Notes: a model not told the origin generated them from the sequence alone. A DNA stretch of 64,000 bases from Phorcus lineatus (GCA_921293015.1 OV121097.1:30043429-30107428); one strand, 5' to 3'. Shown: positions 14,121 to 28,234, numbered from the stretch's first letter. Numbers and translations are program-made.

Positions 14121-15054
14121 CTGTTCTACGTTTTACAGTTATTCATTTGGAACTTTACCAAACAGAGAGATACAAAACTGAGTAAAACAAATCACTTATG
14201 TAACGTACTGTAAATGATCCTTAACGTTCACCTTCATTTCCTATTTGACCCAAATGAAACAATAAAACGATGAAGGTTCGTTCCTCATCCCCACAGCCTG
14301 AGTGGTGTTAATTGGCTAATTGGCTTCTGGTTCGACACCGCCTGTGAGTGTGACCCTGTGAGTGACCAGGCGTTGAGCCGTGAAGAGAGTCCAGTGTTTA
14401 ATGAGTTTTGAAATTTAGTTAAGTAAGTTTAACCTGCAATCAGTCTGAAATGTAATTTTATAACCTAATGCTCTAATATATATGAATATAACCTTTGTTG
14501 CTCACGGGGGCTTTGTGATTTTCACAGTAAATTTAAATCACATTTTTTTAGAGAAAACTTATTTAATTTCCATCTGACATTGATAACAGGTACCCGTTTA
14601 ATAACCATTTCCTAATTTGATTAAAAACTGAGGGGGTATCCTCCAAGATTCCCTTAAACCGTAAACTCCGGAGTTGCTGATTGAAACCTTATACATAATT
14701 ATAATTCAATATGTTATAAATCAATAATGTTTTCAACGATAACGGTTTTTTATGTCCATGTGTTTAAAGATACATATCAATTTGTATCATAATTTAGTAA
14801 CAACTCAGTCATAATGACATGTACGCAAAGTTATGCTATTCACATATTTTTGTATGCATTTAATTATGTAAGAAAACAACAAGGAGATAATCCATTTACT
14901 GTCGATGGATTCTGCGTATTGATAGGAACAAAAATTACATTCCTTTTCCCCTTACGATTTTACGTAGAAAAATGGATTCAGATGTATAACCGCTTTACTG
15001 GTAACGTCCGTGTTAGTAATCTACATTAGAATGTTTTGTAAGTTTGCAGTCATT

Positions 15055-15535
15055 TTAAAGTGACACAGAGTATGCATTGTGATTTTTTATATTACACAGG
15101 TAATAGCTCAATGACCATGGGTCCTTAGTAAGGTTCTAATTGTCTCCCTTAACATTCATTTTTATCTCTTAATGCCAAAATCAAACATGTTTTCCTGTTT
15201 TCTAAATTTGGAAACGGAAATGTATGTTTAAGAGTTTAAACTATTTGGTCACATTTACATGTTCATCACTCAACACTTATTAAACACTACAAAACCATAT
15301 TTGTATTTTTGTCTGCTGTAATTAAGTTTCCAAAATAACGTTTTGCTCAATGTCACAAGTCACTGTCCGTTTTTTTATCACACATTACGACTGAAAATTG
15401 CTTATTGTCGCTATACTTAACTGGTAAAAATCGGGATGCTGAATTTCATAAACCACCACTACTTATCGATAAAAATAACACCATTCATAAAGTTTGACAT
15501 ACTTGACCCCAACAACATTTTTTGTGCCCCTTTAA
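15055..15535. repeat. Full copy of 480-bp TTAA MITE family
   Basis: Flanked by TTAA on both sides. The left end reads AGTGACACAGAGTATG. The right end, reverse-complemented, reads AGGGGCACAAAAAATG. Other copies are at 43,341-43,819 (inverted, 479 bp), 13,918-14,120 (partial) and 58,779-59,877 (nested). Non-coding. Confidence 0.65.
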
Positions 15536-16159
15536 CAAAAAAAAAATTGCAACAAGACATAGCGTCAGTACTATCATGTAACTTGTGAGTAAGTTGAAGT
15601 TTGTTCGACTGTGTAAGTTATGGCGAAAAACAAACATGTAAAGTCATAAAATGCTTAACGAGATTTATCAAGGCTTACTATCTCTTTCACTCTTTCAAAT
15701 ACGAAAGGTTTTTAAAGGAATGATGATGAGTAACTGCAATAAAAATTATTGTTTTACGTGCAATTTACTCAGTGAACCGTATCTCCCGAACAGGCAAGTG
15801 TACGGAGAAGCGTAACCTGGAAAGAACATGTCGAAATGTCAAAGTGAATTAACTGTGTATTCTACAATACACAACCGGGCTGTCCAGACATAGACGGGAA
15901 TGCTCATCTTTTGCTGAAGACGACTGCGACTGTGTTACGCAATTAGGGTCAACGAAAGGGGACATATTTATTACCATGGGACGGTAGAGGTCACAGTTTT
16001 AAACACATTTATCATATTCAAAGTAATGAAATTCGTTATATATAAATATGAATGTTAGTTTTGATCATAAGCGGTGTTGCACTTGAAACAACGTTAGCGT
16101 TATGAAAATCTTCTCGTTAAATGAGAGTGTTTTAACTGTACCGACTGTGTTGAAGATGA

Positions 16160-16850
16160 GATGCTTGTTTTTATTGAAACATTTTTATTCATGAAAATGT
16201 ACAATTCATGAATTGATTGTCCAACAAGCTCCAAGGTGCTTATTTTAAGGCCACTCCGAAGCAATTACATATGCAGTCTAGCAGTCCGTGGTGAAATGGG
16301 CTGGGCATCTTGTCTGACAAAACAGAATATCGAAATACTAAGACTCTGGCGTCGTATACAAACGTCGCAGTGTAACATTGTATCAATCATTAATGCATGG
16401 TCACGCAATTTTAGAACTTCCTGGTATAATTGTGTTTTCAATTTGATTTCAAATTGGAATTTACCACTTGTAGATATTTTAAATGTCTCAAATGTTGACT
16501 TTGAGGTTGCAAAACAGTGGTTGTTACTCTTAGACAGTGACAGTTGGCATGCTGTATTATGGAATGATAAAGGTTTGATCTATGGTAACAAATTGCGGGT
16601 TTACCGTCGTTTTAAGAATGTGTTGCAAGCAGAAAATTATGTCACCTGTAACCTGGATCGTACTTTTGGCATGTGAAGAAATAGTGAACAGCGTTATCGA
16701 CTGGGTGACCACATGCAGGAACAGGTCTGGCTTTCTATGATATGTCTGTATAACTTATCAGCGTTCAAGTCACCACAGCGGGCGAGAGTTGATAATCTAG
16801 CTAATTCATTTGAATTAACAATTTTATTGCCAGGAGTTAAATAATTCCAT
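16160..16850 (+). pseudogene. LINE ORF2 C-terminal remnant
   Basis: An open frame from 16,236 to 16,676 reads AVRGEMGW, then EILRLWRRI, then a long hydrophobic/aromatic stretch, and finally KLRVYRRFKNVL. This is the order of motifs found after the reverse transcriptase domain in LINE ORF2 proteins of invertebrates (RGEMGW, LRxWxRL, LRxYRxFK). Just upstream (about 16,215-16,260) APRC and F appear in another frame, so there is a frameshift. Downstream the similarity fades. The polymerase and endonuclease domains are absent, so this is a dead fragment. Confidence 0.6.
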
Positions 16851-18699
16851 AGTTTTATTGTGTCAGGAAAAACGATCTTGCATTTAACGCTGTCCTACAT
16901 TTTACTGTTCGAACAGATGAATTTTCTCTGTCGTTATTGTTAGGTGTTGTAGGTAGAAGGTTACATTGATATTCAGGCGCGGGATTATTCTTACTTTTAA
17001 AGAACGTTGTCAATTTAGACATATCTACGTTCCGACAGGTTTTAATAAGTTTGTTCATAAATACTGTTTGGCGATCCATCGAATTGCACTTGTGTGATTT
17101 TGTGCCGATCGGTGGAATATATAAACACTGGGAAAAGCTTAGTTCAATAACGAGCGGTAAGCGGGTTGTGAGAAGATGTTATTTTTTAACTGGGCACCTA
17201 AAAGTTTTCCTCATACACTCATAAACAAATTAAACAGACTTAGAGAGGAAGTGTATTGACAATGTTTATTCCAGCTCGTCAACTGAAGCAGGGATCATAT
17301 AGACAGGGATATGAAACAAATAACTGACTGTACTACATTACTGCTACACGGGGGTTACACAACTCGTCTCGCTCATTAGCAGGTCACGCTCCACCGCACA
17401 TGTCTATACGATCTCTGACTGAAGACACGGGAGAAGAGCGAGATTACAGTTACTGTTTTGACCAGACTTTCCAAGTACTGAATAACTTCCTTGAAGTGCT
17501 ATAAACTACGTATGTCGGCGATCTCTTACATAATATCTTTATTATCATTTCCTGTTCCGAGACAGCTGTGTTTTATTGTTGTATGCCTCGCTGGCTGGTT
17601 GATTAATTAGATAACATCATTGTTGAATGAAGCTTAACCGGTTCGTTCATGCAGGGTATAGCGTCTGATAAACTAGGTGGAATATGATACCGTATCTATG
17701 ACAAAATGTAAATTATGCTGTTTTCATTATGTTCAATCTTAATCCAACTATATATTTTAATTTCATTATCTTTTTAATGTCAAAAGGATGTATCCACCTA
17801 CATTGAATTGACGGAAAAAAATTAATAACGATAAGTTAATCCAGCATTAGGACGAGATAATGTTTATTGTACTTTTACTGAAGTGAATCTATCATTACTG
17901 ATGGCACAGACCGTTGGTGTCCCTTTCTCTGTAAGAGTGGTAATTACGTTAACCGGCACTGCCAGGTTTGTAAATATCATTTTTCAAGTCATTCTGATTC
18001 CTATCCATTGATGATCAGAAACCCATATCGGAAGGCGTGTCGTGCGAGGTGAATACCCTGTCGAAAGTAATGAAATAATGAAAATTTTGAATCAATCTCC
18101 GATTGTATCATCATAAGATTATCCTTAAAATTTCACAGACAAATATTTAACTTAAATGCGATTTTATACACAGCGTTGTAAGACACACTGAACCAGACCT
18201 TTCATAACACCTGTCTTTAAAACATGTTAAAGATAACTTTGTATATATGTACGCCTTAATGTTGTTGACATAACATAAACATTATTAATTTAGCGTAATA
18301 GCTAACATCATTTACGTCACTATTTTGATTTGGCCACTTGCAGTACATTGTCTTGAGAGATGTTTTGATATATTAACAAGCTTGTTCACCATTCCGATGC
18401 CATTTTTATATGTAATAAAATGTTTATCCATCAAGTGATAATGTTATATTGAGGAACGATTGTTCTACTTCGCACATTTCATAAAAAAACGATTTTTGTA
18501 AGCACACTTGCATTTCATGCTTCTTTTACAAAACCTCGCATTTATAAGTTGGTAAGCTTCAGCATTTTCCTTTTAGTATTGAATGATCAAAACATCTTAT
18601 GTTAAGCAGTTTAGCAGTTTTCTTAAGGCTTTAGGACTTCAAAAGGATTGCATAGACGTAATAACAACTCGGATTCTCTTTCACTATATAATCTTTTCA

Positions 18700-19055
18700 T
18701 ATTCGAGTTGGGTGTAGTGATCTTGATAGAGATCGGTTCACTAGATTTATATCTAATAGACCTGTATGTGATAGTGGCTATCACTTTGAAGACACCTTAA
18801 ATTCCTTCATCACCTGTCCAAATGTTAATGACATAAGACTTAAGGCATATTTCTTTCAAAAAAGGTTTAATCTGTCGTCAATTCAATTTTGTCACCCGGG
18901 CTCATCACAAGAGGCTAACCAAGGACTACTGAAATCTGTTAATTATTTTATCACTTTATCAAAGAGATTTTCGGACTTCATCAATTGTTGTCCTATGTGC
19001 CCTGCACATATCAAACAACGTGTAGTTATCAGCGGTATGAAATATGTTTGTAAAC
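18700..19055 (+). pseudogene. Second LINE C-terminal remnant
   Basis: One plus-strand frame reads RPVCDSGYHFEDTLNSFI then CPNVNDIRLK, continuing to a stop at about 19,060. The pattern C, ED, H/N, CP, then R resembles the cysteine-rich tail at the end of LINE ORF2 (usually C-x-C, EDE-x-H, C-P-x-Y, LR). It lies about 2 kb after the first remnant in the same orientation, so both may come from one broken element. Confidence 0.45.
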
Positions 19056-19674
19056 ATTAAGTTTTTCATTGAAAAGTGTCCAACATAATCATGCATCTAT
19101 TCCGTCCTGTTTACTGTATGTATGTCTTCATTCGTCCATATGTACGTTTCTTTTTATGTAATAGTATATTTGTTAAGAAGCGCTATATAATGAAATAAAA
19201 TATGTTTAAACCACAATATAATTCATGTAGTGACAGATTGATGCATGTCCCCAAAGCCTCTTTCTTCATAAGCTCGCATAAAGTATCTATAAAAAGGCAA
19301 TCGCAATGTATATACGTTATGTCAACTATAATTACTTCTTTTATAAATGCTTTAGTGCAAAGTTTTATATAACATATAATTGTTATAATATAACGACAAC
19401 AAAAACAAACTACATGCGTCGGAACATCTTGAAGACGAGCGATCTAATTAACGCCTATCGCTGTGAAGCTAATAAAGGACGTGCGCTATAAATAGACTTC
19501 TTCTTGTGCCGCGGAAAGGGACGCGTTAAAACGAGGAAGATTGAAAGTTCAATATGAATTATCTCTCTTTCTATTGATGCAATCTTGTTCAAAATTTCAC
19601 AAGAGGCAAAGAAAACATGAGGATTTCAATTAAGATTATAATTTTTTAATATTTTGAAAAGAATGAAAACTCGA

Positions 19675-19818
19675 AATTTCTAGAAATTTCTAGAAAGTTT
19701 CTAGATACGTTCTAGAAAGTTTCTAGATACGTTCTAGAAAGTTTCTAGATACGTTCTAGAAAGTTTCTAGTGCGTATCTAGTGCGTATCTAGTGTGTTTC
19801 TAGTGTGTTTCTAGATAC
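19675..19818. repeat. Right subterminal TCTAGA array
   Basis: Inverted counterpart of the array at 10,762-10,910, with units such as AAAGTTTCTAG and ATACGTTCTAG. It lies just inside the right terminus of the 9.1 kb element. Confidence 0.75.
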
Positions 19819-20412
19819 GGGGTATGTTTGTTTATGGGTGTACTGTACCTTTTCCGCATAATTTAAATAGTAATATTCCCTTTTGAAACCCTCTAAACTT
19901 TTGATAGGCTGAACTTTAAAATTGTTTCTCGCAAAATCAGGTCATTCAATCGATCTTCTTCTCACATTTTAAGGTGATTGCACGTTTACATCAACAGTAA
20001 GGTCCAATTACATAAGAATTACGGGGAGAAAGCGATAAAGGTTTATATTATATTAAGATTTGATTCCAATTGTATCAACTCACATAACAACATAACACTT
20101 ATGAGGCCATTTATTTGTACCATGTTAATAAGATATTAATGTTGATTATATCTTGATTGTAGACTGCTACAAAACAGTTAGTATTCTTTACATCTGTCTA
20201 TAATTTGTAGCTGAGGAAGAGATGAAGTTAATCTTGGATACATTGTGAACATTTTCTTTGAGCCTTGCTATATCGTTGCCATGCCAGCAATAATTGTTGT
20301 GTTCTGATTAGGTTATACGTTAGTCGTTGGACATTACCAACCATATACATATACTTTTTACTTCACGTGAGACCTTCTTCACCTTTTACCTATATATATT
20401 TATATATGTGTG

Positions 20413-20418
<6 letters not shown>

Positions 20419-20482
<64 letters not shown>
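20419..20482. repeat. (TA)n microsatellite
   Basis: Uninterrupted TA dinucleotide run of about 32 units. The apparent tyrosine/isoleucine open frame over it is an artefact of the repeat. Confidence 0.95.
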
Positions 20483-20486
<4 letters not shown>

Positions 20487-20514
20487 ACTAGTAAGGAGAA
20501 AAGCTGATAAATCT

Positions 20515-23500
20515 TTCTTTAAAAGTACCTACATTAGATTAGTGAAGTGATAAATAATTTCACAACTAGAGTTTTCTGTTTTTTATCATTGATGAGAACT
20601 CTATGGTTACAGCTTCAAGTCTTACAACAGGGTAAAGGTTGACGTTTCCATAAGTTTTACACGTTTCTCGGAAAATTAACAGAAGGATTTAACTTTTTTT
20701 AAAACTTGGTGACTCTTACGCAACTGTACACTTAGTTTCCAAACATTGTTCATATAATATCGTTGAATCGTTATCACAGAATTCCATATCATAAATGATT
20801 TTTCCTTATGCAATATTAATTTGCACCAAACTCAATAAAACAATGAATTATCTTAAAGGTTTAATTCGTAAGCTCAGAACTCACGTTTCAAACTCAAGTC
20901 GTAGAGCAATTAAGTTATAAAATGAATCAAAAACACAATAGGATAAGAATCCGACATCATAGACAATTCAATCAAGCTTAATTGCAACTACAATATATTA
21001 TGATTATATTCATAGATGCCACACGATAACTAATTATATATAACCGGGGATGTACCTTAGGCCGGGAAGCCAGGGTTCTTTTCTTGACCGAATCAAAAAG
21101 AAGATAAAGATGGCAAATGTTGCTTCCTTAATTTATGCTCAGCCATGTAAGGATAGAACATCACTTGAATCTGGCGACAAATGAAAGCTGATAAAAGCGA
21201 TGCTGCAGGTAGGGAAATGCTTTTTTAAATCGTTTGAAATCAACAATCTTTCAATACGTCTACATAATGAAGAGTCATCAGAATGGAGAAATTGTCCATT
21301 TGTATTATCATCGAGAACAACAAATAATTTTGAAATTGATATTTCTTGTTGCACCGCAGTAGGAGCTCGATTTCAATTCTATTTTAACCAGCTCTGACGT
21401 TTCTCTTTATCAAAGTTGTCATTTTTTTTGCACTTAAGCGACATTTTGGAAGAAATGAGTTTATTTTACTAAGTAATCTAATATTCACTCCTAAAAAAAA
21501 TTCTGTCAAAATATTTAAGAATCTTATCTTACATTATTATTTGGATCACTTATGTAGTTGATATATTTCGAAAAGTCATTACATAACGAGATTAATAGAA
21601 GATGTGGAAACATACACTTTTCATTACAGTATTTATAATATGTTGCAAGTTTTGGTCCCAAAATGGAAATAGTTATCAAACCCAAAAGGTTAACGGTTTC
21701 ATTTCAACTCAGAGATTCTATTTTTGTTACTTTGTCCTGGAGGTATTTTGATTGGGTTTTTTTATGGTCATCAACGAATTGGATGATATTAACTAAACAG
21801 GAAGATACTCTCTATCTATTTAAACTCTCTATGAACCCCATAATTCCGGAGGCGGAAATAAATTTTTTCATGCCCAATTCGATTTAAGTATGATCTTAAA
21901 CAAACGTTAGATTTGCATTTAAATTAAAAACATGCACATGCTGATATGACGTCCTTTTCTTCATGTATCAGAAATAGAACTATTGATTACTTTGTTTATT
22001 TTATGTGATTCAATTTGGATTCAACAGTTTGGGATTTTAATTTTGATAAAATTGCTTTAAAACGCAAGGGTTTCTCTTAATGAGATGGATTAAAGTTACT
22101 TTTACCTAAAGTTCATTAACTTGTGGCTTAACTAGGTGTAGGAACTTAAAAATTACGCATCAGAATTAAAGGTGTCATGGATATTGACTTTGACATTGAC
22201 TTTGACATTGACTACTCCATTCAGATAGAAAAGGAAATAACGGGGTAATGGTATTTAGACTGTCAATTGCTGAATTTTATCAGGTTATGAAAATACATTA
22301 AATATTTCAATGAAGTATTTAAGCCTATTTCACTCTGGCGTATTTCTATTATTGGAATATAAACAACGCTAACAAGTTTACATAATTTAGGATGCAATTT
22401 ATATCATTCTCATTATCATAACATTTGACATTTTGAATTCTTAATTTGGCAAAATTAACCTATGAATGCTTAACAATAGCCAAATCGTGAAAGGTGAAAT
22501 ATATATCAATCAGCGATTATAAGGATAAATGATTAACGCAAAATGATTGTCACTTCAACTCACTTATAATGCTACTATCACTTTTACCCCCAGCACTCTA
22601 AATGATCTGCTTAATCCACCATCATAATGAAAACCATGAAATTCTCAGAGGCACCACGACTCTGGTGATTAAAACATTAACAGGAGTGTTATGTTCATTT
22701 ATCTTTGTTTAATGTGCTGCTTATGTGAGACCTATCTTTTGAGACGTTGTTAGTTTGGATACAATATTGATAAGTGTACGAACGATGATACAAAATTGTT
22801 GATAAATACTATCATTATCATTACAAGGATATGTTTGACAAAGTGTAAGCACCATTAAACTAATGATAAGTATTTTGATATTTGGGCGCATCAATGTAGA
22901 ACGAATTTATCTGACAGTGTATGGTCAGCAAATGTTACAATTGACTACAAAGACAAAGACTACCAATATAAATACCTTGTATAACCCTTACTCACATTAA
23001 TGAAGTGTTGTAGCTTCAATCAATAGTCACAACTCTATATCATCGTATTTATGCCGTAAGAAAAAGGACTGCAGACAAATAATTAAAATATGAAATTATC
23101 AATATATTGGATGTCATATTTACCAACAACTTGATCATTTGGCAGTGATTGGTAACAATTTAATCACAGATATTTTTTCGTATCTTATTACATCTTATTA
23201 CGTTCTTTTCATGTCTATCTGTCTATTTTTAAGTTTGATTTACTTCAACTATAATAATATTAATGTCTTTGTAGTTACATTTTTATAGATGGTAAGTTGA
23301 TATTATTTGATATTGAAAACGATGTCGAATTAAGGATAAACATGTTTACATCAATTTTGAATATACACATATAAAAACCCAAATCGATACAACCACTTAA
23401 GAAACGTCATATTGTCTGCCACGAATCCTGATTGCTTCACTCAATTGACTAATGATGTGTTTTATCCGTACCTTGGTACGTAACTGGCTTATTGAAAGTC

Positions 23501-23940
23501 TACGGTCAACCTCTTTCACAACCTTAATGCCAGGTTTACAGGATGATTCCAGAATATTTAAGTGGTCACATAGACTTTTGAGGTCCATCATTGATTCTTT
23601 ATATGTTCATTAAGGGTATCAAACCTGATAAACATGGATGCTCATTTTCTACTGTAAATCCTTGACGTGGAAATTGACTCAGCAGAAGAAATTTGTCAAA
23701 TAGCCAAGATGACCCTCTAGCTGTCTTGGTAAGTGACTAACCAATGTAACGATTGACAGACGTCACTTGACCCTCTGACCACTGCTGTGAAGTTGACCAA
23801 GTAAAGTAATTTGATGATTAATGTATAGAATGGTGGACCTTCTTCAAAACTGTTAAGGCAACATCACATGATTGACTGTCCACCAATTCGTGATAATTGA
23901 AACAAGTGAGTCCTCAGGCTTAATGCTTTGTGACAAAACG
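20515..23940. repeat. Diverged paralogous segment B
   Basis: Contains the counterparts of the blocks in segment A but in the order 2-3-1: 20,515-21,075, 21,575-22,190 and 23,600-23,940. Exact shared stretches include TTAAACAAACGTTAGATTTG-type sequence and TAGAATGGTGGACCTTCT. The permuted order fits a tandem array of units from which parts have been lost. A minus-strand frame (23,720 down to 23,599) lies behind the conserved acceptor and shares GFTVE.EH with segment A. Another minus-strand frame, 23,591-23,397, is open for 64 codons, charged and helix-like; its relation to the first is unclear. Confidence 0.55.
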
Positions 23941-26900
23941 TTATAAGTTTGTACTAGACTATCCGCCCTTAATTTAAGTACGCCAATGAAACTGCATTGT
24001 TAACTAGACCTGCGAGCCTCTCAAATAAAGTTTTACAATACGCTCTAGTCTTGCATTTAGGAAATTGGCTTAAACGTCCAGCCCTTAATCACAATTTCGT
24101 TTCCAAGGCCAATGAGAAAGGAAAGTTTTCAGATTTCAAATTTCTAATTTCAGGGCATGCGTTGAATAAGCTTTTTTAAACTCAGAGTAAACAAAACTCA
24201 TATATTCATATCTCGTATCAAGCCGTATCATTGGGTTTCTGTTCCATAAAAAACTCAAGAGCGGGTAGTTTGAGTACATATTTTACTGACGCAAATTCCC
24301 AGTGTTAGTCTATGAAGAGCGTCGGATCATGCAGCCCTCGGTGACCGAAGATGAGGAATTTTGAAACAGCTTACAATCTTGTCACTCATCACTTATCTCA
24401 ATCCAGTCTTGATGTTTTGTGACAATCAATCTTGATGTATATAAATGTGTATACCAATACTTAAAGATTAATGTAGTCATTTATATGCACTGCCATTGGC
24501 CTGTATTTTAGTCACACACTGCTGAGAAAGAATGGTTTCCAAAAGCATCATGCTGCTAACCATTAACGATTTTGTAGAAAAAGATTACCATTCTAAATCA
24601 AGCACAAATGTCGACCAATGTATATATGGTTAGCGCCAACGCGAGAAGGTGATCAGCTAACTGTCTAGTGAGAATCTGTTGTGTGAAAGAGATGCATCAT
24701 TTTTTTGAAACGGTTGATTGCTTTACAAGAGCTTTAATATACGTTTTCTGTTAACAGAGTGTTGATATTGTTCTGTGCTGGTCTCCTCAGGCAGTATTTG
24801 GTATAGTTTCTATACATGATTCCTCTGGGAACAGATATAATTGAATCCATTAATTTGTAAACTTATAAAACTTGTATATTGTAAAAGACATTATGCCCCG
24901 TTTGTTTTTTTTTGGTGCAAATTTTTTACTTTCAAACTTCTCGAATTAATTATAGGTTTATGCAAAAGGAAATTATGAATTATTTTTTTAAATAGCGTCA
25001 AGTCATGCAGTTCATAAATAGATTTGACAGCTTTTCATGTGTGTATCAACGTAATACAGTTTATGTACTTAACAGTAATTGTATTCACCTTTCTACGACG
25101 GTGTTTGTCTACAGTAATCAATCTTTCGTAATTCCAGCATTCCAAAATAAAACTGAAACTAGAATTGCGTAACATGTACTTTAATGGTCAAGGCAATTAG
25201 CAATTGAAATATAGGAAATTCAGGTAAAAAAGGGTTTTATCATTAGACATGAGATTCTCAAAATATTTACAACATAAAAATATAGCTAATTACATGAACC
25301 TACTTTTGTAAACGGAAAGTTATGGTTAAAAAAGTTGTAAATAACTAACGTAAGTGATGTTCTTAAGATAACCTTTATTGGCGTTTCGTTATTCCTTATA
25401 TGGCTTATATCGAAGACGCTTCGAAATGAACACAAAAGTATTTAGATGAACGAATAACAAACTTACTATATGAAGGATAAGTTTTTAAAAGAATAACAAT
25501 ACATAATACCCTACATGTATAAATGAAATTTGCATTTAAAAAGCAGTGATTAAATCGCCTAATTTAGATTAAAATATCAATTAATGATAAATTGCATTAT
25601 TCTATTATATAACAATAAATTTCAGCCGGAAACGGATCTGATTCCAAAATAAATTCAGAATAAATCCTTATATTTCAAAGGCCGTAAATGTCATTGGATG
25701 GTAGTAGACAAAATATTCATACATTACATATTAAGACAACTTCTAATAACCTTACCTCATTTAAGAGCCTCGTTAAAATATCAATAACCATTGTTGTTAA
25801 CACACCCCACGTCACTTAAATAAATCACAAGTGTGTATGTGATACAACTGTTACAACATTCATGTAAAAGCTATATTCTATTACTAACATTAAAACTGAA
25901 ATATATGTTTTTATTTGTCCACCTTTCTGTCAGCTGTACACGTCTTAAGAATCAACAGCTGTTAGTGTAAACCAATGTCAACAGAATTGTCATTTTGACA
26001 ACCATAGAGAACCAAACTCTAAACATGTAGGCTTTTTACATATTGTTGCATTCCAAGCTTCGAATCCCCTAAATCGTTCCACTCTCAACCCAAATGAAGA
26101 ATATTCGGAAACACGAAGAAGAAGCATACCGGGTTTAACGATAAACTTACATTGCAGGCATTGCATTGCAATTCACACTCTCTAATAAAACATATCAAAC
26201 ATACATATGTGAAATGAAATTATCAATCATTATCATAATTCGTCTGAACATTGTCACAAGTCTCAATTGTCCTTATCTACCCATCAATGAAATATTATTT
26301 CATTATTATGATAATTCTCCGCCACTTAATTCACGAGTTAAATAATGTAGTAGTAATAGTAAAGTAATGAAATAATGAGTTCTAATGACTATTTTTAACA
26401 GGACCATGGAAGAAATGGGAGTTTCATACCAAAATCAATAAATAGTTTGCAATAGGTGACCGAGTAAGGAGCGAGGGTGAACTTACGACAATAAAAAGAG
26501 TGTATATAATAACATCAACAACAACAATAATAATAATCATGATGATAATTATGACAATAGCTTATGTAACGCCAAAGTATGCTCAAATATGTATATCTCA
26601 CCGACACACAGGGCTGCATAGGTTGGTATTCACATCACCGCTATGCATCTCCAGGGTATAGCTTGGAACCATTCGAGTCCAAAATACTTACACTGTCTGC
26701 AACTAAAGCATTATAGCAAATTATATGAATGTCCGTGTCCGTGCCACACTATCTTAACATGGATAGAGATATCAGTCACCCATGTCGTAAAATAGTATAT
26801 TGATACAAAGTGTGTTATTCTGTAGTTCCACAGTCATTTAATTGAGGCACGGACACCAAAATCTACCTAGCATAGCTTCAACGTTGTTGGTGTAAAATGA

Positions 26901-27255
26901 CGGAATTGTTCATAGCACTCTTCATGAAGTGGAGTGAAATCAAGTGACGTTTACAAGTGGCGGATTTAGAATTTTAGGGTTCATCTTTTGAATTAGTCGA
27001 AACCCCTTAAACACCTCCCCCAATATCCCAATAGCGGAATTTTATCGCTCAAGTGAATCTGTTATAAATATATTTCCGAATGTCGAAAACTAAAGTGAGA
27101 AACTACAACACACAAAAACAAGTATTGACTAAAATACGTTGAACTTTCGTGTCAGATAGCCAATAAATATTGAAAATGATGTATGATTTTTTAGCTTTGA
27201 TCCTCTTCTCGCCACAAAGCTAGCTTAAGTCTCCCTGAGGTTCCGGAAGATGCCC
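23941..27255. other. Intergenic, no gene recognised
   Basis: AT-rich, stop-rich in every frame, with short runs such as AATAATAATAATCAT near 26,525. No coding, RNA or mobile feature was recognised. Confidence 0.45.
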
Positions 27256-27873
27256 TTAAAGGCACTAGTGCACGCTTTTACGGTTTAAATTGGCAATTGT
27301 AAGGTTAAAAGGACTTATGCATTCACTTAAGCTTTCTATCGATGCAATGAAATACTTATAATTATTTACAGTTTACCTGCAATCAACAATGAAAAAGTTT
27401 AGACAGCCACTGTCGGCTTGGACATATCAAAATTCTATGGTTAGCTGTGCACAAAACGGATAAATTATGGACAGTTGAACGCGGCTGAACTAGTATTATG
27501 TGCAGCTATTGAATTTACCTAAACTCTTAACTGACAACAAAGAATGAAATATGTTTTATGAAAGCAATGTTGTAAATAAACCGATTTAATAACACAATAT
27601 TAACATTGTTATTAGATTGACCAAAGCCGCTGCCGTTTCCGCTCTTCTGTTTATCAGCAAAATTTTAATATTTCCGATATCGTAGTTCATGCGGATTTAA
27701 AGTCACGTTGCATAAAATACTTCCGGCCTTTAAAAATCAACTTTGCTACCTGAATACGTTAATATTTGTTAAATAACTTACGAGGTAGATTACTTAAGTG
27801 AGGATCTTGAATAATATCGGTATCTGTGCATTCGTTGTGTTTACGAAATATTGGTGTGCACTAGTGCGTTTAA
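27256..27873. repeat. TTAA-flanked MITE with CACTAGTGC ends
   Basis: Flanked by TTAA at 27,256-27,259 and 27,870-27,873. The termini AGGCACTAGTGCACGC and ACGCACTAGTGCACAC are inverted, and each contains the palindrome GCACTAGTGC. A second, left-truncated copy is at about 51,300-51,830; shared blocks include TTTCTATCGATGCAATGAAA and AGCTGTGCACAAAACGG. No coding capacity. Confidence 0.75.
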
Positions 27874-28234
27874 GTTAAAAATTAAATGTATTAGTTACCT
27901 TGACTTGTTGCAACTTGTGATTGGTAACCCTGGTGATCTTTAACATTGCATGCAGCAAATGGTTGGTAAACCTTCTTGTTGCATGATCCATACTGTGATT
28001 TTACAATCGCTTCACAGATTGAGTGCTGGCCTTTCTCTGCAGACTGCATATAAGCATTCCTATACAACCTCTGTCTTAATACGAATGTTTCTCAGGCTTC
28101 CGTCAGTTTCCCCTTAAATGATAACTTTTGAAACGGCGTCGCTGATTGCATTTATATGTAGGGACGTCTAATCAAGGAGACTTCCTCACAAGTAATGCTG
28201 ACTTTGACAGATCAAATCCTTATATACATATCAG

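Larger units (their letters stand above)
10730..19848. mobile_element. 9.1 kb decayed element with long inverted ends
   Basis: The ends are inverted copies. The left end reads ACTACACCCATAAACAAAC. The right end, reverse-complemented, reads AGTACACCCATAAACAAAC. Both are followed inward by arrays of TTTCTAGAAA/CGTATCTAGA units, a TTTCGAGTTTT block and weaker inverted similarity reaching about 11,150 on the left and 19,430 on the right. GTAC outside each end (10,730-10,733; 19,845-19,848) could be a 4-bp target duplication. No intact transposase was found inside. The interior holds LINE tail remnants and a TTAA MITE, so this copy is non-autonomous or decayed. The superfamily cannot be assigned from sequence alone. 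Confidence 0.6.

Noticed and set aside
14281..14400. B-box-like GGTTCGACACC suggesting a tRNA or SINE
   Set aside because: No cloverleaf could be drawn and no A box at the proper distance; too weak to call.
16855..17079. Minus-strand 74-codon frame
   Set aside because: No recognisable motif, and it lies in decaying sequence just after a LINE remnant.
20265..20507. 80-codon frame rich in Tyr and Ile
   Set aside because: Most of it is the translated TA microsatellite.
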